A stretch of 15,851 nucleotides of DNA from Acetobacteraceae bacterium UBA6159 (GTDB taxonomy: Bacteria > Pseudomonadota > Alphaproteobacteria > Acetobacterales > Acetobacteraceae), in contig DIUL01000210.1 of the NCBI GenBank assembly GCA_002422345.1, forward strand, positions 1-15,851, written 5' to 3'. A model generated the notes under the pieces. The model was not told the origin of the DNA. It saw only the letters and a program-made list of their open reading frames with translations, and did no database searches. Shown piece by piece: positions 7,492 through 14,912 of the stretch (position 1 is the first letter of the stretch; each line of letters opens with the position of its first letter). Position numbers and translations under genes: made by a program.

Positions 7492-8442
7492 ATCACCGAG
7501 GCTCGCATCACCGAGGATATCAAAACCGGCGGCCTGGACTGGATCACCGCGCTGCGTGGCCCCGCGATCAAGGAACTGGTGAAGGGCGGGGCCATCCAGC
7601 TCTCCCTGTTCGATCAGCGTGACATGGGCGCCATCACGTCGCCGGACTTTCCCGGCGAGCGGCCGATTGTCTGCCGCAACCCTGACCTCGCCGCAGAACG
7701 GACACGCAAGCGTGAGGACCTGCTGATGGCCACCGAGCGCGATCTGGCGCGCATCCAGGCCGCGGTTGCGCGCAAGCGTCACCCGTTGCACGGGGCGGCC
7801 GAGATCGCGCTTGCGGTCGGCGCGGTGATCGACAAGCACAAGATGCGCAAACACTTCGATCTCGATATTGCCGACGACTGCTTCACCTTTACCCGCAAGG
7901 CCAACGCGATCGCCGCCGAGGCCGCCACCGATGGGCTGTATGTCATCCGCACCAGCCTGGCCCAGGCGGCACTGGGCGATGAAGATACCGTGTGTAGCTA
8001 CAAATCCTTGGCACTGGTGGAACGCGCATTTCGGTGCATCAAGACCGTCGATCTGCAGGTCCGCCCGGTGCATCATTGGCTGGCGGAGCGGGTCCGGGCG
8101 GATGTGTTCCCGTGCATGCTAGCCTACTACCTGGAATGGGATATGCGCCAGAAACTGGTGCCGATGCTGTTCGATGATACCGACAAGGAGGCTGCCGAGG
8201 CGCTGCGGAGCAGCATCGTGGCGCCAGCCCAGCGCTCCGCGACCGCAGTGACGAAGCAGACCACGGGGGTGACCCCAGATGGCTTGCCGGTGCACAGCTT
8301 CCAAACCTTGCTCGCCGATCTCGCGACCCTCACGCGCAACACCATCGTCACCGCCGTGGCGCCAGATTATCCGCTGACGGTGACCACGCGACCGACGCCG
8401 GTTCAGCGGCGGGCGTTGGAACTGCTGGAGGTGACTGTGTAG
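7492..8442 (+). pseudogene. IS1634-family transposase, 5'-truncated C-terminal part
   Basis: About 316 residues match the C-terminal part of IS1634-family transposases: ITEARITEDIKTGGLDWITA, LRGPAIKELVKGGAIQLSLF, PDFPGERPIVCRNPDLAAER, KHFDLDIADDCFTFTRK, DGLYVIRTSL, then YKSLALVERAFRCIKTVDLQ, which holds the conserved Glu, and LACMLAYY-type sequence (read here FPCMLAYYLEWDMRQKL). Family members are about 550 residues, so the N-terminal 40% with the first catalytic Asp is missing. The frame stays open upstream through the probable IstB fragment, making a chimeric ORF. The stop is at 8440-8442. The right IS terminus is probably near GGAAGTTCGGGCTA (8510-8523), inferred from the sequence type only. 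Confidence 0.85.
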
Positions 8443-8562
8443 CCAGTAAACGCAGGGCCAGATTGGATATTATCATTGTTTGTCAGTGGTTTGTTGATCT
8501 TGAAAGACGGAAGTTCGGGCTAGACACGCACGGGTTCCATCCCGCCTGAAGGACTTCCCGCC

Positions 8563-8997
8563 ATGAGCCGAACGCCACCAGGGCATCGCAGCGACTACCG
8601 CTGGTTCCACACGATCACGACCCGCTGGATGGATAACGACGTGTTCCAGCACGTCAATAACGTCAACTATTTCAGCTACTTCGATACTGCCGTCACCTAC
8701 TATGAGATGACGGAGAAGGTCGTCGGCCTGCTCGATGGCCCCATTCATTGCGTCGTCGCCCAGGTGGCGTGCAGCTACCACGCATCCCTGGCGTTCCCCG
8801 ACTTGGTGACCGTGGGGGTGCGCGTCGCCAGCATCGGCCGCAGCTCCGTCCGCTACGAACTTGCCGTGTTCCGCAACGATGACGATGTGGCCGCCGCCGA
8901 GGGCCACTTCATCCACGTATTTGTGGAGCGTGGGTCGCAGTGCCCGGTGGCGATTCCCGACGAGTCACGCGCCATCCTCCAGCGCATCGTCGTCTGA
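8563..8997 (+). CDS. Acyl-CoA thioesterase, 4HBT/YbgC-FadM-like hot-dog protein
   Basis: A 144-residue single-domain hot-dog thioesterase, the normal family length. Seen: TRWMDNDVFQHVNNVNYFSY near residues 20-40, which is the 4HBT active-site block with the catalytic Asp and the following N..Y helix, then a beta-rich half with VAQVACSYHASLAFPDLVTV and GRSSVRYELAVF, and EGHFIHVFVE at the end. Such enzymes hydrolyse acyl-CoA thioesters in the cytoplasm; the acyl chain cannot be predicted. The ATG at 8563 has SD GAAGGA (8548-8553). It starts about 40 bases after the presumed end of the IS1634 remnant, so its promoter may have been altered or supplied by that element. It is convergent with the flavin monooxygenase. 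Confidence 0.85.
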   Translation: MSRTPPGHRSDYRWFHTITTRWMDNDVFQHVNNVNYFSYFDTAVTYYEMTEKVVGLLDGPIHCVVAQVACSYHASLAFPDLVTVGVRVASIGRSSVRYELAVFRNDDDVAAAEGHFIHVFVERGSQCPVAIPDESRAILQRIVV

Positions 8998-9003
8998 CCA
9001 GAT

Positions 9004-9032
9004 CGGGCCGGCTGGACGTCCCAACCGGCCCG
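9004..9032. terminator. GC hairpin between convergent genes
   Basis: CGGGCCGG (9004-9011) pairs perfectly with CCGGCCCG (9025-9032) around a 13-base loop. It fills most of the 41-base gap between the thioesterase stop and the convergent monooxygenase stop. There is no U-tract on either strand, so termination is plausible from position but not proven by form. Confidence 0.45.
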
Positions 9033-9038
9033 CACAGG

Positions 9039-10829
9039 TTACAGCGGCCCCAGAAGCCCGAGTTCCACGGCCTTGATCTGAAGCGCCAGGTACTTCGAGT
9101 TGATGCGGCATTGCGCCAGGCCGCCGGCGATGAACCAAGCGCCCTGTTGCAGGGTGCGCTTGTACATGTTGTTCAGCTCGCCGTCCGGACCGATGCCCCA
9201 CACCTCGCCGATGCGTTCGGCGACCTGCGGACCGAGGGCGCGGCGCGCCAGCTCCTTCTGCGGATAGTACCCGGTCGCGAGCACCAGCAGGTCGACTTGC
9301 ATGACCGAGCCGTCCTTGAGCTTGATACCTTCGGCTACGAAACGGTCGATGTTGTCATACTGAAGCAGTCCGATCTCGCCCTTGATCATAAGTTCGGAGC
9401 TGCCTGCGTCCAGGTTGTACCCACCGCCGCGGCGGAAGTACTTCATCTGGTGGCCGGTCTCGTCCTCACCGAAGTCGTGCTTGAAGCCGATCCGCTTCAG
9501 CCCCTCGATCAGGTGCTTGTCCAGCTCCGCCATCCGCTTCGTCACGGCCTTGTAGGCCTTGACCACCAGCGGCGGCGGTGCGGATGAAACGACGAGGTCG
9601 CAATCCTCCAGCGCGCCGCCTTCGTCCCAGATCGCCTCGTTCAACCGGGCGCTGGGATCGATCGTCACGACGGTGGTGGAGCCGCGCTGGATCAGCGTGG
9701 TCTTCACGCCATGGGTATGCAGGTCGAGCGCGATGTCGTTGGCGCTGCTGCCGGTGCCGAGGATGAACCCGCGCTTGCCTTCCCACCCGACGCCGCTGTC
9801 GAAGCCTTCCGAGTGGAACACCGTGCCCTTGAAGTCCGCGAGCCCCGGCACGTCCGGCATCATCGGGTAGGAGCTGACGCCGTTCGCGAACACCAGGTGC
9901 CGCGGGTGCACGACGCGCTCGGTCCCGTCGCCGCGCTTCAGCTTCGCGGTCCAGGTCTTGGACGCCTCATCCCATTTGCCGCCGACGAACTCGGTGTCGG
10001 TCCAGCAGTTGATCTCCATCGCGTCGGCGTAGAACTCGAACCAGTTCCCCAGCATGTCCTTAGGAATGTATTTCGGCCAGGTCGGCGGAAATTCCATATA
10101 CGGAAGGTGATTGAGGTGGATCGAGTTGTGCAGCGCCAGCGAATGGTAGCGGGAGCGCCAGGAGTCACCGATGCGCGGCCACTTTTCCACGACGAGCGTA
10201 TCCACGCCCACCTGGTTCAGCCGTGCCGCGATGGATAGCCCGGATTGCGCGCCGCCGATGACCAGCACCGTCGGCTCCCGGTCCTCATAGGCGACGGCCT
10301 TGCGGCGCATGTCGGCCCAGTTGTCGCCACCGAAGTTACGGGAATATGCCGAACCGGTGGGCCGGTTGGCGCCGATCTTCTCCTCGTGGCCCTTGATGGT
10401 TTCCTGCGCGGTGGAAATCAGCCAGGCCTTCGCCTCCTCCCGCCCGTCCGCCGGCGTTAGGCGGATGATGCCGTCGCCACGGCCGACCGCGGTGGTGAAC
10501 TCGAAGATCGCCTCGATGCTTTCGATGCCGAGGCGGCGGACGATGCGCGGCGTGCGGCGCGCGGCAGGCAGGTGGAACCCGCGGGCCTGCGCGCGGTCCT
10601 GCTCCTTCACCATGCGGGCGGCGATCGCCTGGGGGCCAGCGACGGGGGTGATGTGCCAGGTGAAGGCGAGCAGGTCGCGCCAGTGGCTTTCGTCGTGGAA
10701 CAACGCGGCGACGGCGGCTGGGTCGCGGGCGGCAAGCGCGGCCTCGAACGAGGCCAGCCAGCCGGCCGCGATACGCCGCGTCCTCTCCTGAATCTGGAAG
10801 TCGTGCAATGACTGGTCGACGTCGTCCAT
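9039..10829 (-). CDS. Flavin-containing monooxygenase with N-terminal SnoaL/NTF2-like domain
   Basis: A 596-residue two-part protein. Residues about 15-145 look like a SnoaL/NTF2-like alpha+beta cone (WLASFEAALAARDPAAVAAL then FHDESHWRDLLAFTWHI). Residues about 185-596 form an FMO-type flavoprotein, with FAD motif GGAQSG at 192-197, GDSWR at 221, the FMO signature FxGxxxH beginning at F333 (FKGTVFHSEGF), NADPH motif GTGSSA at 358-363 and LVLATGYYPQKELARR late in the chain. It would use FAD, NADPH and O2 to oxygenate a small organic substrate. The start at 10829 is chosen for its SD (CGGAG) and because MDDVDQSLHDF opens the domain; an in-frame start at 10940 would overlap unrelated leader sequence. 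It lies 128 bases downstream of the BVMO gene on the same strand, probably one operon. Confidence 0.88.
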   Translation of the reverse strand: MDDVDQSLHDFQIQERTRRIAAGWLASFEAALAARDPAAVAALFHDESHWRDLLAFTWHITPVAGPQAIAARMVKEQDRAQARGFHLPAARRTPRIVRRLGIESIEAIFEFTTAVGRGDGIIRLTPADGREEAKAWLISTAQETIKGHEEKIGANRPTGSAYSRNFGGDNWADMRRKAVAYEDREPTVLVIGGAQSGLSIAARLNQVGVDTLVVEKWPRIGDSWRSRYHSLALHNSIHLNHLPYMEFPPTWPKYIPKDMLGNWFEFYADAMEINCWTDTEFVGGKWDEASKTWTAKLKRGDGTERVVHPRHLVFANGVSSYPMMPDVPGLADFKGTVFHSEGFDSGVGWEGKRGFILGTGSSANDIALDLHTHGVKTTLIQRGSTTVVTIDPSARLNEAIWDEGGALEDCDLVVSSAPPPLVVKAYKAVTKRMAELDKHLIEGLKRIGFKHDFGEDETGHQMKYFRRGGGYNLDAGSSELMIKGEIGLLQYDNIDRFVAEGIKLKDGSVMQVDLLVLATGYYPQKELARRALGPQVAERIGEVWGIGPDGELNNMYKRTLQQGAWFIAGGLAQCRINSKYLALQIKAVELGLLGPL

Positions 10830-10957
10830 GGCGGTCTCCGTCCGGCATTGCGCCGGGGTATGGTCAAAAAAGGTTAGGCGGCAGGCGGCATTTCTGTCCA
10901 TGCGCGTATCGTTTCGGATGTCGCCACCCGGTCCGTTCACGCTTCCCGCCGGCCTGG

Positions 10958-12601
10958 TCAGCTGAAATTGAACTCCTGGTATCCGCCCTTCGCGACCTCA
11001 TCGGTCTTGCGGCGGAAATGCACCCCGTTGCCGTTGTAGCCCAGCACGCGACGGACGGTCCGACCCTCAACGTTGCGGTTCACGCCGGTCTGCCAGGAGT
11101 CGACTTTTGACGACAGCAGCGGCTCGGCCGCCTTGATCACCGTCTCGGTCCAGGCGTCGACCTGCTCGGGTCGCGTATCCACCCGCGTAAGGCCATTGGC
11201 CTGCATGTGGCGCAGCAGCCCGGCCTGGAATTCGACGCTGTGCTCGATCGCCTGCGGGATGTTGCCGCGCGCGGTGTGCGGGCCCAACACCATCAGCATG
11301 TTCGGGAAGCCCTCGCACAGCATGCCCAGGAAGGTGCGCGGCCCATCCGCCCAGGCATCGCGCAGACGGATGCCGTTGGCGCCGCGGATGTCGATCCGGT
11401 CGAACGCGCCGGTCACGCCGTCGAAGCCGGTGGCGTAGATCAGGACGTCGAACTCGTATTCCTTTGCCTTGGTCTTCACGCCCTTGGGGGTGATGCACTC
11501 GATCGGATCATCGTTGATGACGTCGACCAGCGTGACGTTGTCGCGGTTGTAGGCCTCGAAATACCCGCTCTCCAGAGGAACGCGGCGGGCGCCAAAGCCG
11601 TGGTCCTTGGGGATCAGCTTCTCGGCGACCTTGGGGTCCTTCACGCGCTGGCGGATCTTCTTGGCGATGAACTCGCTGATCGCGGCATTCGCCTTCTCAT
11701 CCACCAGGATGTCCCGGAAATTGCCCATCCAGATGCCGAAGCCGGGTTCGGCATACAGCTTCTCCCAGAACGCTTCCCGCTCCTCCGGCGACACCATCAG
11801 CGTCTTGCGCGGGTCCGCCGTGTGGATAAACCAGCTCGGCGTCGTCGCGCACATGGCATAGATTTCGTCGTAGCGCGCCTTGATCTTCTCCATCTCCTCC
11901 TTGCTGATCTTGGAGTTGTGGAGCGGTGCAGCCCAGTTCGGGCGGCGCTGGAACACGGTCAGCTGCGCCGCCTGCTTGGCGATTTCGGGGATCGCCTGGA
12001 TCGCGGTGGCGCCGGTGCCGATGATTCCGACGCGCTTGCCAGTGAAGTCGACCGGCGTATGCGGCCAGCGGGCGGGGTGGTAGGCGGGGCCCTGGAAGCT
12101 GTCGCGGCCAGGGATCGCGGGCAGCGTATGCGCCGACAGGATGCCGATCGCCGTCATCAGGAAGCGCGACCGCGCCTTCTGCCCGCTGTCCAGCGTCACC
12201 GTCCACTTGCCCGTCGCGTCATCCCAGTGCGCCGAGGTGACCGTCGCGTGGAACTGCATGTCGCGCCGCAGGTCGAACTTGTCGGCGACGTAGTTCAGAT
12301 ATTCGAGGGTGTCAGGCTGGGGGGAGAAATGCTCCTTCCAGTCCCACTCCTGCATCAGCTCTTTCGAGAAGGAGTAGCCGTAGGTCCAGCTCTCGGAATC
12401 GAAGCGGGCGCCGGGGTAGCGGTTCCAGTACCAGGTGCCCCCGACGTTGGAGCCCATCTCGAAGACCTTGGTGGTCATACCCAGCTCGCGCAGCCGGTAT
12501 AGCATGAACATGCCGGAGATGCCGGCGCCGATGATGATGGCGTCGTATTCCGCGACATGGTCCCCGCCCTGCGGGTTCGACAGGACCTGGGTATCGGGCA
12601 T
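10958..12601 (-). CDS. Type I Baeyer-Villiger monooxygenase (FAD/NADPH)
   Basis: A 547-residue enzyme that inserts an oxygen atom next to a ketone, giving esters or lactones. Seen: FAD motif GAGISG at residues 25-30, GGTWYWNRYPGARFD at 54-68, the BVMO fingerprint FQGPAYHPARWP at 169-180, an exact fit to FxGxxxHxxxWP, NADPH motif GTGATA at 195-200, and GARRVPLESGYFEAYNRDNV, containing the conserved active-site Arg region, in the second half. Late motifs are LIYATGFDG, FPNMLMVLGPHTARGN and the C-terminal HFRRKTDE. Length and order match cyclohexanone/phenylacetone-type enzymes. The ATG at 12601 has SD GAGGGAG about 9 bases upstream. It is first in a likely two-gene unit with the SnoaL-FMO and divergent from the GltS pseudogene. 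Substrate is unknown. Confidence 0.93.
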   Translation of the reverse strand: MPDTQVLSNPQGGDHVAEYDAIIIGAGISGMFMLYRLRELGMTTKVFEMGSNVGGTWYWNRYPGARFDSESWTYGYSFSKELMQEWDWKEHFSPQPDTLEYLNYVADKFDLRRDMQFHATVTSAHWDDATGKWTVTLDSGQKARSRFLMTAIGILSAHTLPAIPGRDSFQGPAYHPARWPHTPVDFTGKRVGIIGTGATAIQAIPEIAKQAAQLTVFQRRPNWAAPLHNSKISKEEMEKIKARYDEIYAMCATTPSWFIHTADPRKTLMVSPEEREAFWEKLYAEPGFGIWMGNFRDILVDEKANAAISEFIAKKIRQRVKDPKVAEKLIPKDHGFGARRVPLESGYFEAYNRDNVTLVDVINDDPIECITPKGVKTKAKEYEFDVLIYATGFDGVTGAFDRIDIRGANGIRLRDAWADGPRTFLGMLCEGFPNMLMVLGPHTARGNIPQAIEHSVEFQAGLLRHMQANGLTRVDTRPEQVDAWTETVIKAAEPLLSSKVDSWQTGVNRNVEGRTVRRVLGYNGNGVHFRRKTDEVAKGGYQEFNFS

Positions 12602-12699
12602 GGTGTCGTTCTCCCTCGGAAGGCTGGGTGGTCCTCAGCGCTTCCCATTTGCGGCCGGTGGTTTCGCACCGGGTCGGTGCCTCTACCCAGCGCCCGGCA

Positions 12700-12728
12700 A
12701 TCCTACTACTCGGTAGAAAATTCGACAA
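12700..12728 (-). promoter_or_regulatory. Candidate BVMO promoter with operator-like inverted repeat in the spacer
   Basis: On the minus strand, TTGTCG (12723-12728) and TAGGAT (12700-12705) lie exactly 17 bases apart, each 4/6 to the sigma70 consensus. The spacer and -10 overlap a short inverted repeat, CTAC-CGAGTA-GTAG (12703-12716), placed where a TetR/GntR-type repressor would block RNA polymerase. The predicted transcript would have a leader of about 90 nucleotides before the BVMO ATG. No regulator gene is encoded in the window. Supported by spacing and local symmetry only. Confidence 0.4.
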
Positions 12729-12797
12729 GGCTGGCCGGTCTGAGGTGGTCCCCATCCGTTGGACAACGAAGCCCGCGCATGACACGGAGACACCACG

Positions 12798-14023
12798 ATT
12801 CCCGAACGCCTCCTGATCGGCGAGACCGGAACGCTGATCATCGGCCTGCTGGCCCTGTTCGTGGGGATGCGGGTGCGGCGGGCAGTGCGCCGGTGCTGCG
12901 TCGGCTCGATCTGCCCTACGCCGTGATCGGCGCGGTCATCGTCGCCATCGTCGTGTTGCCGGCCCATCTGGTCCTGCGCGTCGACATCGTGTTCGCCGAC
13001 CGGCTGCGTGACCTGTTGTTGCTGATTTTTTTCACGACGATCGGGCTGTCGGCCAAGCTGGGCGCGCTGCGCCAGGGCGGGAAGCCGTTGCTGATCCTGT
13101 GCGCGATAACGGTCCTGCTGCTGGTGCTGCGGAACATCGCGGGGACGGCGGTCGCCATAGCCTGGGGCGCTCACCCATTCTACGGCCTGATTGCGGGCAG
13201 CCTGTCGTTCGTGGGCGGGCCGGGCACGGCGCTCGCCTGGGCGCGGGAGGGCCAGGCGATGGGCCTGTCCGCCTCCCCGATCGTGGCGATCGGCGCGGCC
13301 ACCATGGCAGCGCTGTCGGGTGCGATGGTCTCCGGCCCGATCACCGGCTGGATCGTGCGGCGGCACAGGCTGCATGCGGCCGCCAACTCCGAGGAATCCG
13401 TCCCATTTGTCATCCCGCATGAGGACACCCCGCCGCCCGCGTCCGACAAGGACGGGCTGGAGCGCCTGCTGTCCACCATCCTGGTGATCGCCGCAGCGGT
13501 GTTCATCGGCGATACGATCAACGCCTTGGCCCGCGGGGCGGGCCTTCTGCTGCCGGGCTTCCTGTGCGCAATGCTGGCCGGCGTGCTGATCACCAACCTC
13601 ACCGACGTCGTCGGCTACCGCCTGGACTTTGCCCCCATCGAGAAGGGCGGAGAGGTCGCCCTGCACATGTTCCTGGTCATCGCGCTGATGGGGGCGCAAC
13701 TGGCGGCTGTCGCGACAATCCTGACCCCGCTGGTGATCAACCTGATGCTCCAGCTCGCGATCACCACAATCGTGACGTACTTCATCCTGTTCCGGCTGCT
13801 GGGGCGCGACTACGACGCCGCGGTTACGGTCGGGGGCTTCCTGGGCTTCGGCATTTCCTCGATGCCGGTGGCGATGGCGACAATGGATGAGGTCGCGAAG
13901 TGTTACGGCCCGTCCGCCAAGGCCTTCCTGCTTATCACGCTGGCCGGATCGTTCTTCGTTGACCTGGCGAACGCCTTCGTGGCGAAGGCGTTCCTCAGCC
14001 TGCCGCTCTACGCGGCTCCATAA
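12798..14023 (+). pseudogene. GltS-type sodium/glutamate symporter, frameshifted
   Basis: About 408 residues, the usual length of the ESS/GltS family, which import glutamate with Na+. The N-terminus reads IPERLLIGETGTLIIGLLAL then FVGMRVRRAV in one frame from 12798. From about 12885-12895 the protein continues in another frame as PVLRRLDLPYAVIGAVIVAI. Family features after the switch are LRDLLLLIFFTTIGLSAKLG, SLSFVGGPGTALAWA (the glycine-rich reentrant loop, compare GG.GTA.AW) and GGFLGFGISSMPVAMATMDE near the end, with about ten hydrophobic segments. The first frame has no normal start: GGAG (12786-12789) is followed at the right distance by ATT (12798), and a stop lies at 12780. So either ATT initiates or the start has decayed. 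Frameshift plus bad start indicates a pseudogene, unless both are sequencing errors. Confidence 0.82.
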
Positions 14024-14063
14024 ACCAGCAGGTCGGCGACCTCCCGCCCGGTGGCAAGGTGCT

Positions 14064-14515
14064 TCACTCCCCGGTCATGGCACGTAGGCGGGCTGCGGTG
14101 TCGGCGGGCCAGGCCAGGCCGCTGAATGCCAGGCAGTCCCGCAGCTTCGCCTCCGCGTCGCCGGCGGTCATGGGGGCCAGCGGATGGCCGCCGGGATAGT
14201 CGACGCGGCGGTGGTCTTGGCATTGCCGGCCATCACCCGCACCTCCGCCGGGGAGATGTTCCGCGACCAGTCGCGTTCGATGTCCGGATCGACCGCGCAC
14301 TCAATCTTCGCGGCCAGCGCCAGGATGTCGGCGCGGCGAACCCCGGCGTCGGTGAAGTGGCGCAGGGAAACAGACTGGTCCAGCAACGCGGCCACGACGG
14401 TGAAGGGAATGCTGAACTGCGCCTGGACAATGGTCTGCGGGTTCCAGCGGATCTCCGGCGGGGTGCACACGGCCTCATAGGCCTGCCGGTTGATGCCGAC
14501 CGAGATGCGGTCGGC
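14064..14515 (-). pseudogene. MmgE/PrpD-family C-terminal fragment with frameshift
   Basis: The minus-strand frame from 14515 reads ADRISVGINRQAYEAVCTPP, then NPQTIVQAQFSIPFTVVAAL, then RADILALAAKIECAVDPDIE. This is domain 2 of MmgE/PrpD proteins (2-methylcitrate dehydratase and relatives). At about 14212-14219 the match moves to the next frame, continuing HRRVDYPGGHPLAPMTAGDA then EAKLRDCLAFSGLAWPADTA and stopping at 14064-14066. Only about 150 of the usual 450 residues are left: the whole N-terminal, mostly helical part is missing. The 5' break at about 14515 joins the ribonucleotide reductase fragment on the opposite strand. Gene decay is clear from both truncation and frameshift. Confidence 0.8.
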
Positions 14516-14726
14516 TTTGCAACAGTGGGTCGACAATGCCATTTCGAAAACCATCAATGTGCCGACGGACACCAGCTTCGCCGATTTCGCACCGCTTTAC
14601 GATCTGGCTTTCGATAGGGGGCTGAAGGGCTGCACGGCATTTCGACCGACCGGCGAACGCGCCCCGGTGCTGGCGACGGATGGATGCGGCCCCGCCACCC
14701 GCGAGGCGACAGACATCTGCCAATGA
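14514..14726 (+). pseudogene. Adenosylcobalamin-dependent ribonucleotide reductase, C-terminal fragment
   Basis: From 14514 the frame reads ALQQWVDNAISKTINVPTDT, then SFADFAPLYDLAFDRGLKGC and TAFRPTGERAPVL. This is the hallmark C-terminal block of class II (B12-dependent, NrdJ-type) ribonucleoside reductases (Q..VD.AISKTIN.P...F..F...Y..A...GLKGCT.YRP). The stop is at 14724-14726. All of the catalytic barrel upstream is missing; the sequence before 14514 belongs to the PrpD fragment. Because ribonucleotide reductase is essential, an intact copy or another class must exist elsewhere in the genome; this piece is a partial duplicate or the relic of an acquired gene. Confidence 0.85.
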
Positions 14727-14737
14727 TCCCACCAGCG

Positions 14738-14818
14738 CGGGCATGCACGCCCGACCCCTGTGATCGGTCGGGACATGACCCCGCTCAGACCCCTGCTCTC
14801 CGCCGGCGCGCGCGGCGG
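14738..14818. terminator. Hairpins between the convergent NrdJ and ATPase gene ends
   Basis: Three GC stems follow the NrdJ-fragment stop: CGGGC/GCCCG (14738-14753, 6-base loop), CCGACC/GGTCGG (14751-14771, 9-base loop) and CCGCCG/CGGCGG (14800-14818, 7-base loop). The last is followed on the plus strand by ACCCATTTTT, a delayed T-run; it lies inside the end of the ATPase fragment. Hairpins are easy to find at this GC content, so a termination role is a weak inference from position. Confidence 0.3.
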
Positions 14819-14894
14819 ACCCATTTTTCTGCTTCCATTGCCACGAACACGATCGCTGACAGGCCAATACAGGATGCCAACTCCCAGGCCGTAA
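14785..14894 (-). pseudogene. P-type cation ATPase C-terminal end, split by IS5
   Basis: Minus-strand frame LTAWELASCIGLSAIVFVAM then EAEKWVRRARRRAGV ends at a stop at 14785-14787. This is the last transmembrane helix and cytoplasmic tail of P-type cation-transporting ATPases (compare L.a..W..cl.ls..VF.AVE.EKW..R). It runs into the IS5 element at 14894/14895 and continues in frame on the far side (15828-15851), so the gene was interrupted by that insertion. The cation cannot be identified from this much sequence. Confidence 0.65.
14892..14894. repeat. IS5 target-site duplication TAA, left copy
   Basis: TAA at 14892-14894 is repeated at 15828-15830 immediately outside the two inverted repeats. 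A 3-bp duplication is normal for IS5-family elements. The next base is G on both sides, so a 4-bp TAAG reading is also possible. Confidence 0.8.
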
Positions 14895-14912
14895 GAGTCT
14901 GTCCGGGATCAT
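14895..14912 (+). repeat. IS5 terminal inverted repeat, left
   Basis: GAGTCTGTCCGGGATCAT aligns without gaps with the reverse complement of the right end, GTGTCCATCCGAAAACAT, at 12 of 18 positions. Imperfect ends of this size are common in the family. Confidence 0.75.

Noticed and set aside
11207..12502. Long plus-strand open frame of 431 codons opposite the BVMO gene
   Set aside because: It is antisense to a clear BVMO with all fingerprints, has low-complexity Arg/His/Asp/Ala/Leu-rich composition typical of shadow frames in GC-rich DNA, and shows no family motif.
12557..12797. Upstream extension of the GltS reading frame, including the ATG at 12779
   Set aside because: The extension, including residues after ATG 12779 (MTRRHHDSRTPPDRRDRNAD), is not a transporter N-terminus. 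The real N-terminal sequence is in another frame from 12798, so this frame is correct only after the frameshift.
14008..14223. Minus-strand frame overlapping the end of the GltS gene
   Set aside because: It is out of frame with the PrpD match, which itself ends at 14064; the residues show no family resemblance.
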